Positions 26,332-34,586 of a stretch of 64,000 nt of DNA are shown here, piece after piece; position 1 is the first letter of the stretch, and each line of letters begins with the position of its first letter. This DNA is from Negativicutes bacterium (lineage in GTDB: Bacteria > Bacillota_C > Negativicutes > Sporomusales_B > JARLHX01). The notes under the pieces are model-generated. The model was given only the letters and a program-made list of their open reading frames with translations. It did no database searches and was not told where the DNA came from. The stretch covers positions 1 through 64,000 of the forward strand of contig JARLHX010000359.1 in NCBI GenBank assembly GCA_031292035.1, read 5' to 3'. The translations under genes and the position numbers were made by a program.

Positions 26332-27675
26332 TCAACCTAAATATTGCATGAGGCCATTCAGGTCATCCAAGTTCTCTATATCCAATACCGCATCCCTGAT
26401 CTTCAGCGCGGTCGACCGATCAAAGCATCCCGCCGCCAAGAACAGGAACTTCTCCTCAAGGGCGTCGTATTGGGGCGTATCATTCGATGTGTTGACGCTT
26501 TCTTCAAGCACCTCACCGTTCTTGAGTTCTATCCGGAGCGTCGCCCTGCGTTTGGGAAACGCAGCAGTGGCCGCCGGGTCTTCGACCACCATTATTTTTT
26601 TTGCGAGTTCAAGAATGGTTGGATCATTCAATTTATCTACGGTGAATTCTTCCAACGTCACTTTTTTACAGGCAAGCGCAACAGCCAGACAATAAGGCAA
26701 CGAAAATTTGGCTTCGTCTTCGCTGGAATTTTTCAATTGGCCTGTCAGATCAGCCGCGATCCGGTAAGTGCCGACCTGTATCTGCCGAATGGAATGCAGC
26801 GGGATGTCGTTCTTTTCGATGATCTTAAACATCGCATCAAGCGGCGAGTTGGTGTGACCACAGGATGCATAGACTTTATAAAACGCGGTATTTGCCAGCA
26901 GTGGGCCTTCACCAATTTCCGCCAGGGGCTGGGTATGATACTCAGAGGAGGTGGCCTTGATGAAGCCTTTGTCACCCAGAAGAATATCTAGCGGTCCTGT
27001 AAAGCCCTGCTGTGCCAATAGAGCGGCTTTGACACCACTTTGACACGCATGGCCGGCATTGAGCGGTTTGGCGTGTGTGCCGAATGTTTCCTGCAGCCCG
27101 GATGCCATTGTTCCCGCAATACCGAGAGCCGCCTGCACGCTGTTTTTATCCAGCTTTAATAAGGATGACGCCGATGCGGCGGCGGCAAAAGCCCCGCAGG
27201 TGCCTGTTGCATGCCAAATTCTATAATGCGATGGATTGATGGCCATTCCCAGCCTGATTAAGACCTCATAACCAGCAACAACCGCGGTGAGCAGTTCCTT
27301 CCCATTCCGCTTGCAGCCCTCGGCTACCGCCAGCGCGGCAGGAACTGTGACTGCCCCGGGATGGGCAATCGCCAGCCGGTGTCCATCATCAAATTCGGCT
27401 ACATGCCCGATAACCCCATTCGCAAGCGCGGCCTGAAAAATGGGGACTTTCACATCCCCTTTGAGTACCGTAGCCTGGGCCACACCTCCGGTTGATTTTA
27501 CGAATTCGGTAATAATTTGCGATGGTTTATAGCGTATACCTGCCAATGCACTTCCAAGCCAGTCTAATATCCGGTATTTCGCATCTTTCACAATTTCAGG
27601 CGGTAGCATCTCATACCGCAATTCTGCTATAAACGCAGCCATTTTCGCTTGAAGAACATTATTTTTTTCTTGCAT
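26332..27675 (-). CDS. MmgE/PrpD-family dehydratase or isomerase
   Basis: The 447-residue protein matches the MmgE/PrpD family, whose members include 2-methylcitrate dehydratase, cis-aconitate decarboxylase and iminodisuccinate epimerase. Recognisable segments are ILDWLGSALAGIRYKPSQII near 33, GHVAEFDDGHRLAIAHPGAV near 83 (the conserved D-D-x-H), RIWHATGTCGAFAAAASASS near 146 and KPLNAGHACQSGVKAALLAQ near 202. No citrate synthase or methylisocitrate lyase is nearby, so propionate breakdown is unlikely. A dicarboxylate or sugar-acid substrate fits the cluster. A 28-bp operator lies 59 bp upstream. Confidence 0.87.
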   Translation of the reverse strand: MQEKNNVLQAKMAAFIAELRYEMLPPEIVKDAKYRILDWLGSALAGIRYKPSQIITEFVKSTGGVAQATVLKGDVKVPIFQAALANGVIGHVAEFDDGHRLAIAHPGAVTVPAALAVAEGCKRNGKELLTAVVAGYEVLIRLGMAINPSHYRIWHATGTCGAFAAAASASSLLKLDKNSVQAALGIAGTMASGLQETFGTHAKPLNAGHACQSGVKAALLAQQGFTGPLDILLGDKGFIKATSSEYHTQPLAEIGEGPLLANTAFYKVYASCGHTNSPLDAMFKIIEKNDIPLHSIRQIQVGTYRIAADLTGQLKNSSEDEAKFSLPYCLAVALACKKVTLEEFTVDKLNDPTILELAKKIMVVEDPAATAAFPKRRATLRIELKNGEVLEESVNTSNDTPQYDALEEKFLFLAAGCFDRSTALKIRDAVLDIENLDDLNGLMQYLG

Positions 27676-27733
27676 TTACCTTCCCCCTTTCACAATCGCG
27701 GTCATTCTCATATTATGTTTCGTTTCACGGTAC

Positions 27734-27761
27734 TATCATTTATTATATATTATATATGATA
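27734..27761. promoter_or_regulatory. 28-bp AT-rich operator upstream of mmgE-dcuC
   Basis: A palindromic site beginning TATCATTTATTATA and ending TATATATGATA. It matches the perfect palindrome at 32741-32768 at 26 of 28 positions. Both sit upstream of genes in the same catabolic cluster, so they are probably bound by the GntR regulator encoded at 27902-28552. Confidence 0.7.
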
Positions 27762-27820
27762 TATAACGGCATTTTTAATGTCAATCTTATTTTTTCTGAA
27801 TCTTACAACTGATCCCAAAC

Positions 27821-27856
27821 AAAAAAGGCTAATTATCCTTGCGGAAAATTAACCTT
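27821..27856 (-). terminator. Terminator of the GntR gene
   Basis: AAGGCTAATT pairs with AATTAACCTT (one mismatch), and TTTTTTG follows on the minus strand, 46 bp after the regulator stop codon. It separates the regulator from mmgE. Confidence 0.7.
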
Positions 27857-27901
27857 CAGTGTTTCTGACCAGCTAATAATAACATCCTTGTGGAAACCCT
27901 A

Positions 27902-28552
27902 TTAATCTATCTGGAAATACTTTCTCATTTTATCAAATGACCTTTTCTTGTGATTATACATTAATCGACCCATTGCTTTTCGCTTTTTTTCTTTTATGAA
28001 AGTAATCATTTCATAGTGTTCGCTAAGTGAATCTTTGATAATCTCTGGAAATATCTGAAATACCATCCGCATTCTTTTCTCGGATTCAATCAAATCAAAG
28101 ATTGAATTGATCAATATTTGATTTCCACTTGCTTGAATAATTAAATGATGAAAGTTTTTATTAATTTCGCCATATTTTTGTATATCATTAGCCTCAATGG
28201 CCTTTGCAGACTCAGCATAGTAGTCTTCCAAACGTTTTATCACATCATCATCCGCATTCACGGCTGCCAGTTCCGCCGCAAACGGTTCCAGATATTCACG
28301 CATCTCCAGCATGTCTTTTATGTACTCGATGGAAAAGCTCTTCACTCTGGAACCGACATGCGGTATCGTCTCGACCAAACCCTCGGCATTCAATTCTTTC
28401 AATGCTTCGCGCACAGGGATATCGCTGATTCCGTAGTCAGTTGCAATCTGCTTTATGATCAAATGAGTTCCTGGCTCGAGCTCGCCTTCCATAATTTTTC
28501 GTTTTATTTCCTGATAAACAGACTCAGATTTTGTCATTGGCGAAATTGACAT
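27902..28552 (-). CDS. GntR-family (FCD) transcriptional regulator
   Basis: The 216-residue regulator has a GntR winged helix (SVYQEIKRKIMEGELEPGTH, DIPVREALKELNAEGLVETI) and an FCD domain with metal-ligand-like residues (DMLEMREYLEPFAAELAAV, NKNFHHLIIQ). The start is ATG 28552, five bases after GAGGTG; a TTG six codons earlier has no ribosome site. It lies in the middle of the sugar-acid cluster and is the natural owner of the two nearly identical 28-bp palindromes at 27734 and 32741. A weaker AT-rich site (ATATATAATATA, near 28666) precedes its own gene. Confidence 0.9.
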   Translation of the reverse strand: MSISPMTKSESVYQEIKRKIMEGELEPGTHLIIKQIATDYGISDIPVREALKELNAEGLVETIPHVGSRVKSFSIEYIKDMLEMREYLEPFAAELAAVNADDDVIKRLEDYYAESAKAIEANDIQKYGEINKNFHHLIIQASGNQILINSIFDLIESEKRMRMVFQIFPEIIKDSLSEHYEMITFIKEKKRKAMGRLMYNHKKRSFDKMRKYFQID

Positions 28553-28724
28553 ATATACACCTCGAACCAAACGTTTTAGCGTTAATCAGCTATTTGAACA
28601 TATATTTTGCAAAAAGCACCTTATAGCCATATTACCGCATAATGAAACATACACCTAATAAAATATATAATATACCATTTACAATGTCAATTCTAGATCC
28701 CGTACAAGCAAAATTCAACAAAAG

Positions 28725-29678
28725 TTAATTCACCGGATGGCGGGGAGCTGAACCGGACAACACTCCAATTACCTCCTCTGCCGCCATGATACCGACCCGG
28801 CCGGATGCTTCCCCAGTGTTGGCCCCAATATGCGGCGTAAGAATGACATTCGGCAAATTGTACAAGCAACTGTCCTCTAGAGGCTCTTTGACAAAAGCGT
28901 CCAAGGCTGCTCCGGCTATGATTCCCTGTTTTAAGGCATTGCCCAAGTCCGCCTCTACGACCAACTCCCCCCGCGCAGTATTGATCAAGAAGGCTGTCGG
29001 CTTCATTGCCCGCAGCGTCGTTTTGTTGATCATATTGACCGTTTCCGGTATTGCCGGAACATGCAGTGACAAAAAGTCGGACTGGGCTATCACTTCAGCT
29101 AAAGGTAAATAAATGACCTCATATTTTTCGATAAGGTCAGCACGAGGATGGACATCATACGCCACAATCTTCATATCGAAGGCCACGGCGCGTTTAATAG
29201 CCTCGGCGCCAATATTGCCGGTACCGACAACTCCCAGCGTCTTTCCTCCCAATTCCTGTCCGACGTGCTTTTCCCAGCCTCCGGAATGGACGCCATTGTT
29301 GAGTCGAGGAATACTGCGAGCCAAAGAAATCATGAGTCCTAATGTCAAATCGGCTACTGATTTATTATTAGCGCCCGGAGTATAGGTCACCGGTATGCCG
29401 TAGCGCCGGGCAGCGGCGACGTCGATAGTATTATATCCGGCTCCGCTTCTCGCGATAATTTCAAGACTGGGCACCCCGGCAGCAATAACCTTTTCCGTCA
29501 CAGCGTCGTTACCGACCACCATCGCAGAAACACCCGTCATCAGTTCCAGCATTTCATTTTCCTCCAGGGCACGATGATAGGGACTTAGAATAATCTCATA
29601 GCCATGATCTTGTAGTAAAGCCATCGCTTCTTTTGACCTTCTGAAAGACATGGCTGTGATTAAAACCCGCTTTGCCAT
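28725..29678 (-). CDS. D-isomer-specific 2-hydroxyacid dehydrogenase
   Basis: The 317-residue dehydrogenase has cofactor motif GVVGTGNIGAEAIKRA, catalytic Arg in INTARGELVVEADL and His in LTPHIGANTGEASG. It is a clear relative of the protein at 18542-19501 and also lacks an ACT domain. The start ATG 29678 has AAGGGG eight bases upstream; the frame continues back to an in-frame GTG without a ribosome site. It is downstream of the fumarase-type subunits, but a terminator-like hairpin (29747-29787) lies between, so it may be only partly co-transcribed. Probable role: oxidation of a hydroxy acid produced or imported by this cluster. Confidence 0.9.
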   Translation of the reverse strand: MAKRVLITAMSFRRSKEAMALLQDHGYEIILSPYHRALEENEMLELMTGVSAMVVGNDAVTEKVIAAGVPSLEIIARSGAGYNTIDVAAARRYGIPVTYTPGANNKSVADLTLGLMISLARSIPRLNNGVHSGGWEKHVGQELGGKTLGVVGTGNIGAEAIKRAVAFDMKIVAYDVHPRADLIEKYEVIYLPLAEVIAQSDFLSLHVPAIPETVNMINKTTLRAMKPTAFLINTARGELVVEADLGNALKQGIIAGAALDAFVKEPLEDSCLYNLPNVILTPHIGANTGEASGRVGIMAAEEVIGVLSGSAPRHPVN

Positions 29679-29746
29679 CACGAACACCCCTTAAATATAA
29701 TAGCGGTATGAAAGGCTTCCTTTGACAGCAACGCAAAAAAACATGG

Positions 29747-29787
29747 GCAAAAAGACCCGCAACTCGGATAAGCTGTGGACTTTTTGC
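29747..29787 (-). terminator. Hairpin after the fumarase-type beta subunit
   Basis: GCAAAAAG and CTTTTTGC form the base of a long stem-loop. On the minus strand CCATGTTTTTTTGCG follows. It lies 59 bp after the beta-subunit stop codon. Confidence 0.6.
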
Positions 29788-29845
29788 TCCATAAGTTGTC
29801 TTTGCGTTTCGCTGTGATGTTGTTGCTAAGTATGTAAAATGGATT

Positions 29846-30424
29846 TTAAAATGTCGCCATAATTCTTAAAGCCTGATCCTTTAACTCTTGATAGATACTC
29901 TTCCCATGAGAATCCATTGTAACCGCAAAAGGACCGATTTTCTCCACATTCAATATCCACAGGGCTTCCGGCATGCCTCTTTCCAGCCAGTATCCACCCT
30001 CAACAGAACGAACGGCAGAAGCAAGTTTTACGGCGCAGCCCGGTGCCGCCTGGAGGTAGACTTGCTTATATTTTTGAAAGGCTTTAAGGCTATCTTCTTT
30101 CATGCCGCCTTTTCCAATGATCGCTTTAACCCCAAGCTGACCAACCATCTCGGCATAAGGTTCCATCCGGATGCTGGTAGTGGGGCCAACAACTACCATG
30201 TCCCAACCTTGCTCATTTTTCTTGAGCACCGGTCCTGCATGAAAAATAACGCTCCCGGAAAAATCAACAGGTAGTTTGCCATTTTCCTGCAATAACTTCT
30301 TCACCTCTAAATGGGCCATATCCCGAGCCGTAAAGACCGCTCCGGTAAGATACACCGTGTCCCCTGCCTGCAGTTTCTCCATGTCCTGGTTCGACAATGG
30401 AATAGTCAGTTCATGAGTGGCCAT
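29846..30424 (-). CDS. Fumarate/tartrate hydro-lyase, beta subunit
   Basis: The 192-residue protein matches the C-terminal (beta) domain of class I Fe-S hydro-lyases: LQAGDTVYLTGAVFTARDMA near 20, the conserved HAGPV segment near 66, VVVGPTTSIRMEPY near 79 and IGKGGM near 103. It makes the two-subunit enzyme together with the alpha subunit 2 bp upstream. Two-subunit enzymes of this type include fumarase and L(+)-tartrate dehydratase (TtdB); the two cannot be separated by eye. The cluster context (dicarboxylate transporter, hydroxyacid dehydrogenase, enolase-superfamily dehydratase) favours a catabolic hydroxy-dicarboxylate substrate. Confidence 0.88.
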   Translation of the reverse strand: MATHELTIPLSNQDMEKLQAGDTVYLTGAVFTARDMAHLEVKKLLQENGKLPVDFSGSVIFHAGPVLKKNEQGWDMVVVGPTTSIRMEPYAEMVGQLGVKAIIGKGGMKEDSLKAFQKYKQVYLQAAPGCAVKLASAVRSVEGGYWLERGMPEALWILNVEKIGPFAVTMDSHGKSIYQELKDQALRIMATF

Positions 30425-30426
30425 CT

Positions 30427-31320
30427 CTACTCCCCCTTTGCGAACATGTATTCACGCCGTCCGTCCGGATACAGTCGAACACCGATTCTTCTCGCAACCC
30501 AACAATGAAAATTAATGGCTACCGGGCAAATTGCCGTATGGGTGGCTGCCATACCGATTTTTACGGCTAAGCACGTTGTTTTGCCGCCAATTCCTGCAGG
30601 GCCCAGTCCGAGCAAATTGATTTTCCCCAACAATTCTTCCTCTAGCTGATTTAATAGCGGATCAGGGTTTTTATCCCGCCAATCTCGCGTACTGATGGCT
30701 TCACGGCTAAGCTTGGCTGCAACATCCATTTGCCCGCCGATTCCGATTCCTATGGCGGAAGGAGGACAGGGCATCCCGCCTGCATTGATCACCGTTTCAA
30801 ACACAAGGTCCTTGAGGCCTTTGAGATCGGTTCCTAGTTGCGCAGTTGTCATAGTTTTAAAAATATTGCCTAGCTCAGCCCCACAGCCTTTAAAGCTGAT
30901 AACCATTTCAATATACTCTTGCCCAGGACGATACTGATATTCAATATTCGGAACCCCGCTTCCAGAATTATCGCCGGGGTTATGTCTTGTCAAGGAATGC
31001 ACGATACTAGGACGGGCATAGCCTTGTTTCGTTGCTTCAACCATCGCTTTGGGTACATATTGGGTAAGTAAATCGACCCCTTCTGTGCTGCCAAAACGAA
31101 TATACATGGTTGGAAAGCCTGGCGACTGACAGACCGGCTTATCCTCATTGTCAGCCATATCGACGTTTTCCAGCATGGATGACAGCATGGCACTAGCTCC
31201 GGGATTGATCTCGCTCGCTTGGGCCTTTTTTAGCAATTCAAGGCTATCAGCCGAAACATGTGTACAGCTTTGCTTGACCCAAGCGTACACTTCTTCATAA
31301 GTTATATTAAAATTCGCCAC
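30427..31320 (-). CDS. Fumarate/tartrate hydro-lyase, alpha subunit (4Fe-4S)
   Basis: The 297-residue alpha subunit carries the cluster-binding region of class I fumarase/tartrate dehydratase. Three candidate cysteine ligands are visible: DKPVCQSPGFPTMYIRFGS near 62, SFKGCGAELGNIFKTM near 142 and GGMPCPPSAIGIGIGGQMDV near 181. The signature GLGPAGIGGKTTCLAVKIG follows near 233. Overlapping translation with the beta subunit (2 bp gap) ensures equal amounts. It is the second gene of the operon starting with the enolase-superfamily dehydratase, 77 bp downstream. The product is a labile oxygen-sensitive enzyme, in keeping with an anaerobe. Confidence 0.9.
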   Translation of the reverse strand: MANFNITYEEVYAWVKQSCTHVSADSLELLKKAQASEINPGASAMLSSMLENVDMADNEDKPVCQSPGFPTMYIRFGSTEGVDLLTQYVPKAMVEATKQGYARPSIVHSLTRHNPGDNSGSGVPNIEYQYRPGQEYIEMVISFKGCGAELGNIFKTMTTAQLGTDLKGLKDLVFETVINAGGMPCPPSAIGIGIGGQMDVAAKLSREAISTRDWRDKNPDPLLNQLEEELLGKINLLGLGPAGIGGKTTCLAVKIGMAATHTAICPVAINFHCWVARRIGVRLYPDGRREYMFAKGE

Positions 31321-31397
31321 AATTGCTCACACTCCTTATCTATCAGTACCTGTCGCTCATCTCGATTTTACCGGAATGAGGCTACAATAGTCACGCC

Positions 31398-32588
31398 TTA
31401 TTTCACTGTCTCAACAATAGATGCTTTGATTGTTTCTTCCGTTAGTTCCTGCCCTATCCCCGGAAGATCGGGGATTTCGTACATACCGTTCTTCGGCAAA
31501 TAATTATATTTGCAAGTTTTGGTATTTGCCTCCAATAGAGCATAACGGTGTAATTCATGGATAACAAAATTGGGGATTGCACATTCAAGATGAAGTGACG
31601 CCGCAGTCATGATGGGGCCGCCGCAAACATGCACCTGGGCTGTCATATCATAAGCATGAGCCATATCACAAATCTTTTTACCTTCTGTTATTCCGCCGCA
31701 GGTGCCAAGGTCAGGCTGTATGACAGAGAGTGAACCCGCCTCGAAAAACGGAAGGAAACCCCAGCGAGTATAGATTCTCTCGCCGGCTGCAATAGGAATA
31801 TTTACGTTATCCGCTACCTTTTTCATCTGCTTGGGATTCAGCGGCATAACCGGTTCTTCATAAAAGAAGATATTTAATTCTTCAATCATTTTACCGAATT
31901 GAATGGCAGCCGTTGTATCGGTAAGGGCATGAGCTTCGACTATGATATCAACATCAGGTCCCACCGCGTCACGCATTGCTTTCAACCGATTGTAGCCTAA
32001 GCGGAGCGTCTTGGCGGGGAGAGGACCGCAAAGGTTTTGCTTTTTTATATTCCCAAAAGCATCCATCTCATTGACGTCTACCTTTATGGCGTCATATCCG
32101 TCGGCAACAGCCTGAAGAGCTACATCGGCATATTGCTCTGGTTCAACCAGGATGGCTTTTTCCTTAGCGGTACCCCAGCCAAACTGCAACTGGCTGGCAT
32201 ATGTCCTGACCTGATCCCGGGTTTTACCGCCTAGCAATTGATAAACAGGAACATTTAAGGCCTTCCCTTTAATATCCCATAAAGCAATGTCAATGGCGCT
32301 CATTCCAGCGGATACCACGGTACCGCCGCCTTGTCCCCAAAACGTTTTCTTTTGCATCTTGTCCCAAATGGCTTCGTTTTTCATGGGGTCCATGCCAATA
32401 ATGATCTTGGACAAATCTTTCGCCATTCCGAGGCCCGCAGAGGCACCAACGCCGTAAGCCATCCCGACCTCACCAAAACCGGAAATTCCCTGATCTGTGT
32501 TAATCCGCACCACAACAGGCCTCCATTTGCTGGTCGACGACTGAAGGTCATTAGCCACATCGATAATGTCTACACTTGTAATCTTCAT
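31398..32588 (-). CDS. Enolase-superfamily sugar-acid dehydratase (mandelate racemase-like)
   Basis: The 396-residue protein has an N-terminal capping domain (VRINTDQGISGFGEVGMAYG) and a modified TIM barrel. Barrel residues include the base motif IKVDVNEM near 167, metal ligands in DIIVEAHALTD near 211, EEPVMPLN near 244 and AAGERIYTRW near 269, and the C-terminal VHVCGGPIMTAASLHLECAI with His. The second-strand 'KxD' rather than 'KxK', and the 'E-x-H' at the first metal ligand, resemble galactonate/mannonate-type dehydratases. It would remove water from an acid sugar to yield a 2-keto-3-deoxy acid. First gene of the operon, 151 bp after the 28-bp operator. Confidence 0.88.
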   Translation of the reverse strand: MKITSVDIIDVANDLQSSTSKWRPVVVRINTDQGISGFGEVGMAYGVGASAGLGMAKDLSKIIIGMDPMKNEAIWDKMQKKTFWGQGGGTVVSAGMSAIDIALWDIKGKALNVPVYQLLGGKTRDQVRTYASQLQFGWGTAKEKAILVEPEQYADVALQAVADGYDAIKVDVNEMDAFGNIKKQNLCGPLPAKTLRLGYNRLKAMRDAVGPDVDIIVEAHALTDTTAAIQFGKMIEELNIFFYEEPVMPLNPKQMKKVADNVNIPIAAGERIYTRWGFLPFFEAGSLSVIQPDLGTCGGITEGKKICDMAHAYDMTAQVHVCGGPIMTAASLHLECAIPNFVIHELHRYALLEANTKTCKYNYLPKNGMYEIPDLPGIGQELTEETIKASIVETVK

Positions 32589-32739
32589 TTTATTTCCTCC
32601 CCAGTTTCTTATTTGAATATCCTAGCGTTCTTATCTAGGATGGATACCCTCCATTTTAGGGTCTGAATAGATGCTTTATGGCCTTAGTATATCATCAAGG
32701 CAATCCAGCTTGGCATTTCATCCGGCTATCAGACAGCCT

Positions 32740-32769
32740 CTATCATATATAATATATTATATATGATAG
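32740..32769. promoter_or_regulatory. 30-bp perfect palindromic operator upstream of the sugar-acid operon
   Basis: CTATCATATATAATA is followed by its exact reverse complement. It lies 152 bp upstream of the enolase-superfamily gene and matches the site at 27734-27761 at 26 of 28 core positions. GntR FCD regulators bind AT-rich palindromes of this kind. Confidence 0.75.
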
Positions 32770-32896
32770 GGGCTGTCAATATTGCTGATAATCCCGAAAA
32801 TCGAAACATCAGACCCGAATTTAAAATAGGACATTTGTTATTCTATGACAAAAATGTCTGCGCAACCTATTAAGATAAATACCAACAAATAACCAA

Positions 32897-32926
32897 ACCC
32901 GCGACGCCTTATATTGCGCCGCGGGT
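32897..32926 (-). terminator. Probable original glmS terminator, displaced by the transposon
   Basis: ACCCGCGACGC pairs with GCGCCGCGGGT (one mismatch), with TTTGGTTATTTGTT after it on the minus strand. It lies 51 bp outside the left end of the Tn7-like element. Without the insertion it would sit about 70 bp downstream of the glmS stop codon. Confidence 0.6.
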
Positions 32927-32972
32927 CTCGAAACAGTGGGCCATTGGTTATTACAACTCACAAACAATACTT

Positions 32973-32977
32973 ATTAA
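32973..32977. repeat. Target-site duplication, left copy (ATTAA)
   Basis: ATTAA directly precedes the TGT of the left transposon end and recurs at 50146-50150 directly after the right end. A 5-bp duplication is diagnostic for Tn7-type insertion. Confidence 0.9.
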
Positions 32978-33128
32978 TGTAGAACGGAAATAATGTTTGT
33001 TACCGCGTCATCCTTAATATAGCCATTTTGCAATACAATATAACTTTTTCAACAGAAAACAAAGTTAGTTACTCTCCTACAAAACTTCATCGGTGTTATT
33101 TATTTAAGCAAAAATAAAGACTGTTACC
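32978..33128 (+). repeat. Left transposon end with three spaced TnsB sites
   Basis: Three copies of an 18-bp motif, GAAATAATGTTTGTTACC (32987-33004), AAAACAAAGTTAGTTACT (33056-33073) and AAAATAAAGACTGTTACC (33111-33128), read into the element and are separated by about 50 bp. The spaced triple is the architecture of the Tn7 left end. Confidence 0.85.
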
Positions 33129-33154
33129 TTTACTCATTTCAGGACGGTAAGGGC

Positions 33155-34276
33155 TTACTCTATGCTGTAATAAGAAAGAATCTTCGACAACTTCGTATGG
33201 TAAATATTTGTAAAGTTGTCCTTCCTCTGGTTATAGAGCTCTGTGATTAGGCTTCTTTTATCTGCAATAGATCCATAGTGTATTTTTCTGTGGCATGTTG
33301 GGCACAAAGAGAAAATATTGCTGTAATGGTCGATTGAAGACTGATAATCATAATAATACTCCATAGGAATCAGATGGTGTTTTTCCAGATACCACTGGCC
33401 TTGTTCAGTTTTAAAGGTCGTATGTAAGGCATCTAACTCGCATGAGAAATCTGCTTTGCATAACGCAATATTGCCTTCCTTGGAACTTCTAGGCGGCTGT
33501 ATGAAAGAAGCTTTGCTCTTAAACTCATCATTTCTTTGGGGCGGTGGATACTGAGTGGAACTAACACTAGCCGTCATTTGAGACTGGTATTGTTCCTCAG
33601 TATTATCAAGACCCCGGTCTAAAAAAGTTAAGAACTGAACCCAAAGTTCTAAGCTCTCATTCTCATTGCTCTCAAAATACATTATTGGAGGTTGTGTTAC
33701 TTCAAGATCTTTGGAGAACAAATTATACCACCAAGCCAAATCTTCTTTCAAAACGCTACCAAAGTCTGATTTCCATAATAGTCTCGTCCTTGGAGTAGGT
33801 TGCTTATCCATTTCTACTGAGGCATTGTATAAAGTGCCCTTATATATTAACTGGGCATGTCGCTTTTCCCCAGGTTGCATATCAACAATATCAAAATAAT
33901 CTCTAATTTCAATAGGTATACTAGTTCCCTGGTGTAAGAAAGTCGATTTATCCATTTCTTTTAAAAATTTAGATCTGCCAACAATTTCCCAGGAATCAAA
34001 CTTCAATGGGAAAATGTCGGTATTTTTTTTGACTATCTTGAATCCTCTCGCCCGAAGGTACTTGTTAGACGACTCTTCTCCAAAGTCACTTGGAGGTAAC
34101 TCAACACTATTTGCGTAACTGTTTGCTACAGAAATTACGTTCTTCGGCGGATATCTTTTATCTTTATATAACAAATCATAACCTGTAGGCTCGCGATAAG
34201 AAGCAATCCTCGAACAGTCAATTTCCTTGATTGCATGATAAATATCAACCGGTTTAATATTAGACGGAATAGTCAT
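33155..34276 (-). CDS. HNH endonuclease, ScoMcrA-like (putative type IV restriction)
   Basis: The 373-residue protein is first in from the left end. The C-terminal HNH nuclease (about 300-345) reads EKHHLIPMEYYYDY then NIFSLCPTCHRKIHYG, with the Cys pair and final His of the HNH metal site. The N-terminal 85 residues (YPPKNVISVANSYAN, SSNKYLRARGFKIV) resemble the head domain of ScoMcrA-type modification-dependent nucleases. The middle region (residues 110-190, ending PRTRLLWKSDFGS) is beta-rich and may read modified DNA; its family is unrecognised. ATG 34276 is chosen because AAGGAG precedes it. It is divergent from the ParB-like gene. A phage-defence role is inference. Confidence 0.78.
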   Translation of the reverse strand: MTIPSNIKPVDIYHAIKEIDCSRIASYREPTGYDLLYKDKRYPPKNVISVANSYANSVELPPSDFGEESSNKYLRARGFKIVKKNTDIFPLKFDSWEIVGRSKFLKEMDKSTFLHQGTSIPIEIRDYFDIVDMQPGEKRHAQLIYKGTLYNASVEMDKQPTPRTRLLWKSDFGSVLKEDLAWWYNLFSKDLEVTQPPIMYFESNENESLELWVQFLTFLDRGLDNTEEQYQSQMTASVSSTQYPPPQRNDEFKSKASFIQPPRSSKEGNIALCKADFSCELDALHTTFKTEQGQWYLEKHHLIPMEYYYDYQSSIDHYSNIFSLCPTCHRKIHYGSIADKRSLITELYNQRKDNFTNIYHTKLSKILSYYSIE

Positions 34277-34397
34277 AGTCTCACTCCTTCTAGAAAAATG
34301 ATCCAAATCCACTGAGATACTGCGAAATATACAACATCTCCCTTTTTGACTGGCATCGGAACATTGCCATTTATAGAAATATAGTCCTTTTGTCAGG

Positions 34398-34424
34398 CGT
34401 CGTAATTTGTCAAATATTACGACG
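34398..34424. promoter_or_regulatory. Inverted repeat between HNH and ParB-like genes
   Basis: CGTCGTAAT (34398-34406) and ATTACGACG (34416-34424) are perfect 9-bp arms 9 bp apart, in the 310-bp divergent region. There is no U tract, so an operator for one or both divergent genes is more likely than a terminator. Confidence 0.5.
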
Positions 34425-34518
34425 GGAAAATCAAAGCTGAAGCATTAAGGGTTTACCTCTAACAGCCTATTTCTTGAAGCAGAATAAATTTATTTAATTA
34501 CTGCCTTTTTCGTATGTC

Positions 34519-34547
34519 TAGACCAAATTTATTAACTCATGTATAAT
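34519..34547 (+). promoter_or_regulatory. Extended -10 promoter of the ParB-like gene
   Basis: TAGACC (34519-34524), 17 bp, TGTATAAT (-10 box 34542-34547). The -10 box overlaps the ATG that opens the longer reading frame, so that ATG cannot be the start; the mRNA begins near 34554. Confidence 0.65.
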
Positions 34548-34586
34548 TTAGTCAAATCTTCGCCAAAGAAGGGGAGGTCTATCTCA

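Noticed and set aside
27734..27761. AT-rich region as a replication origin or recombination site
   Set aside because: The near-identical second copy upstream of a co-located operon fits a regulator site better; no DnaA-box cluster is seen.
34539..34586. Longer ParB-like frame starting at ATG 34539
   Set aside because: The ATG is inside the extended -10 box (TATAAT 34542-34547) and lacks a ribosome site. TTG 34587 has GGGGAGG nine bases upstream.
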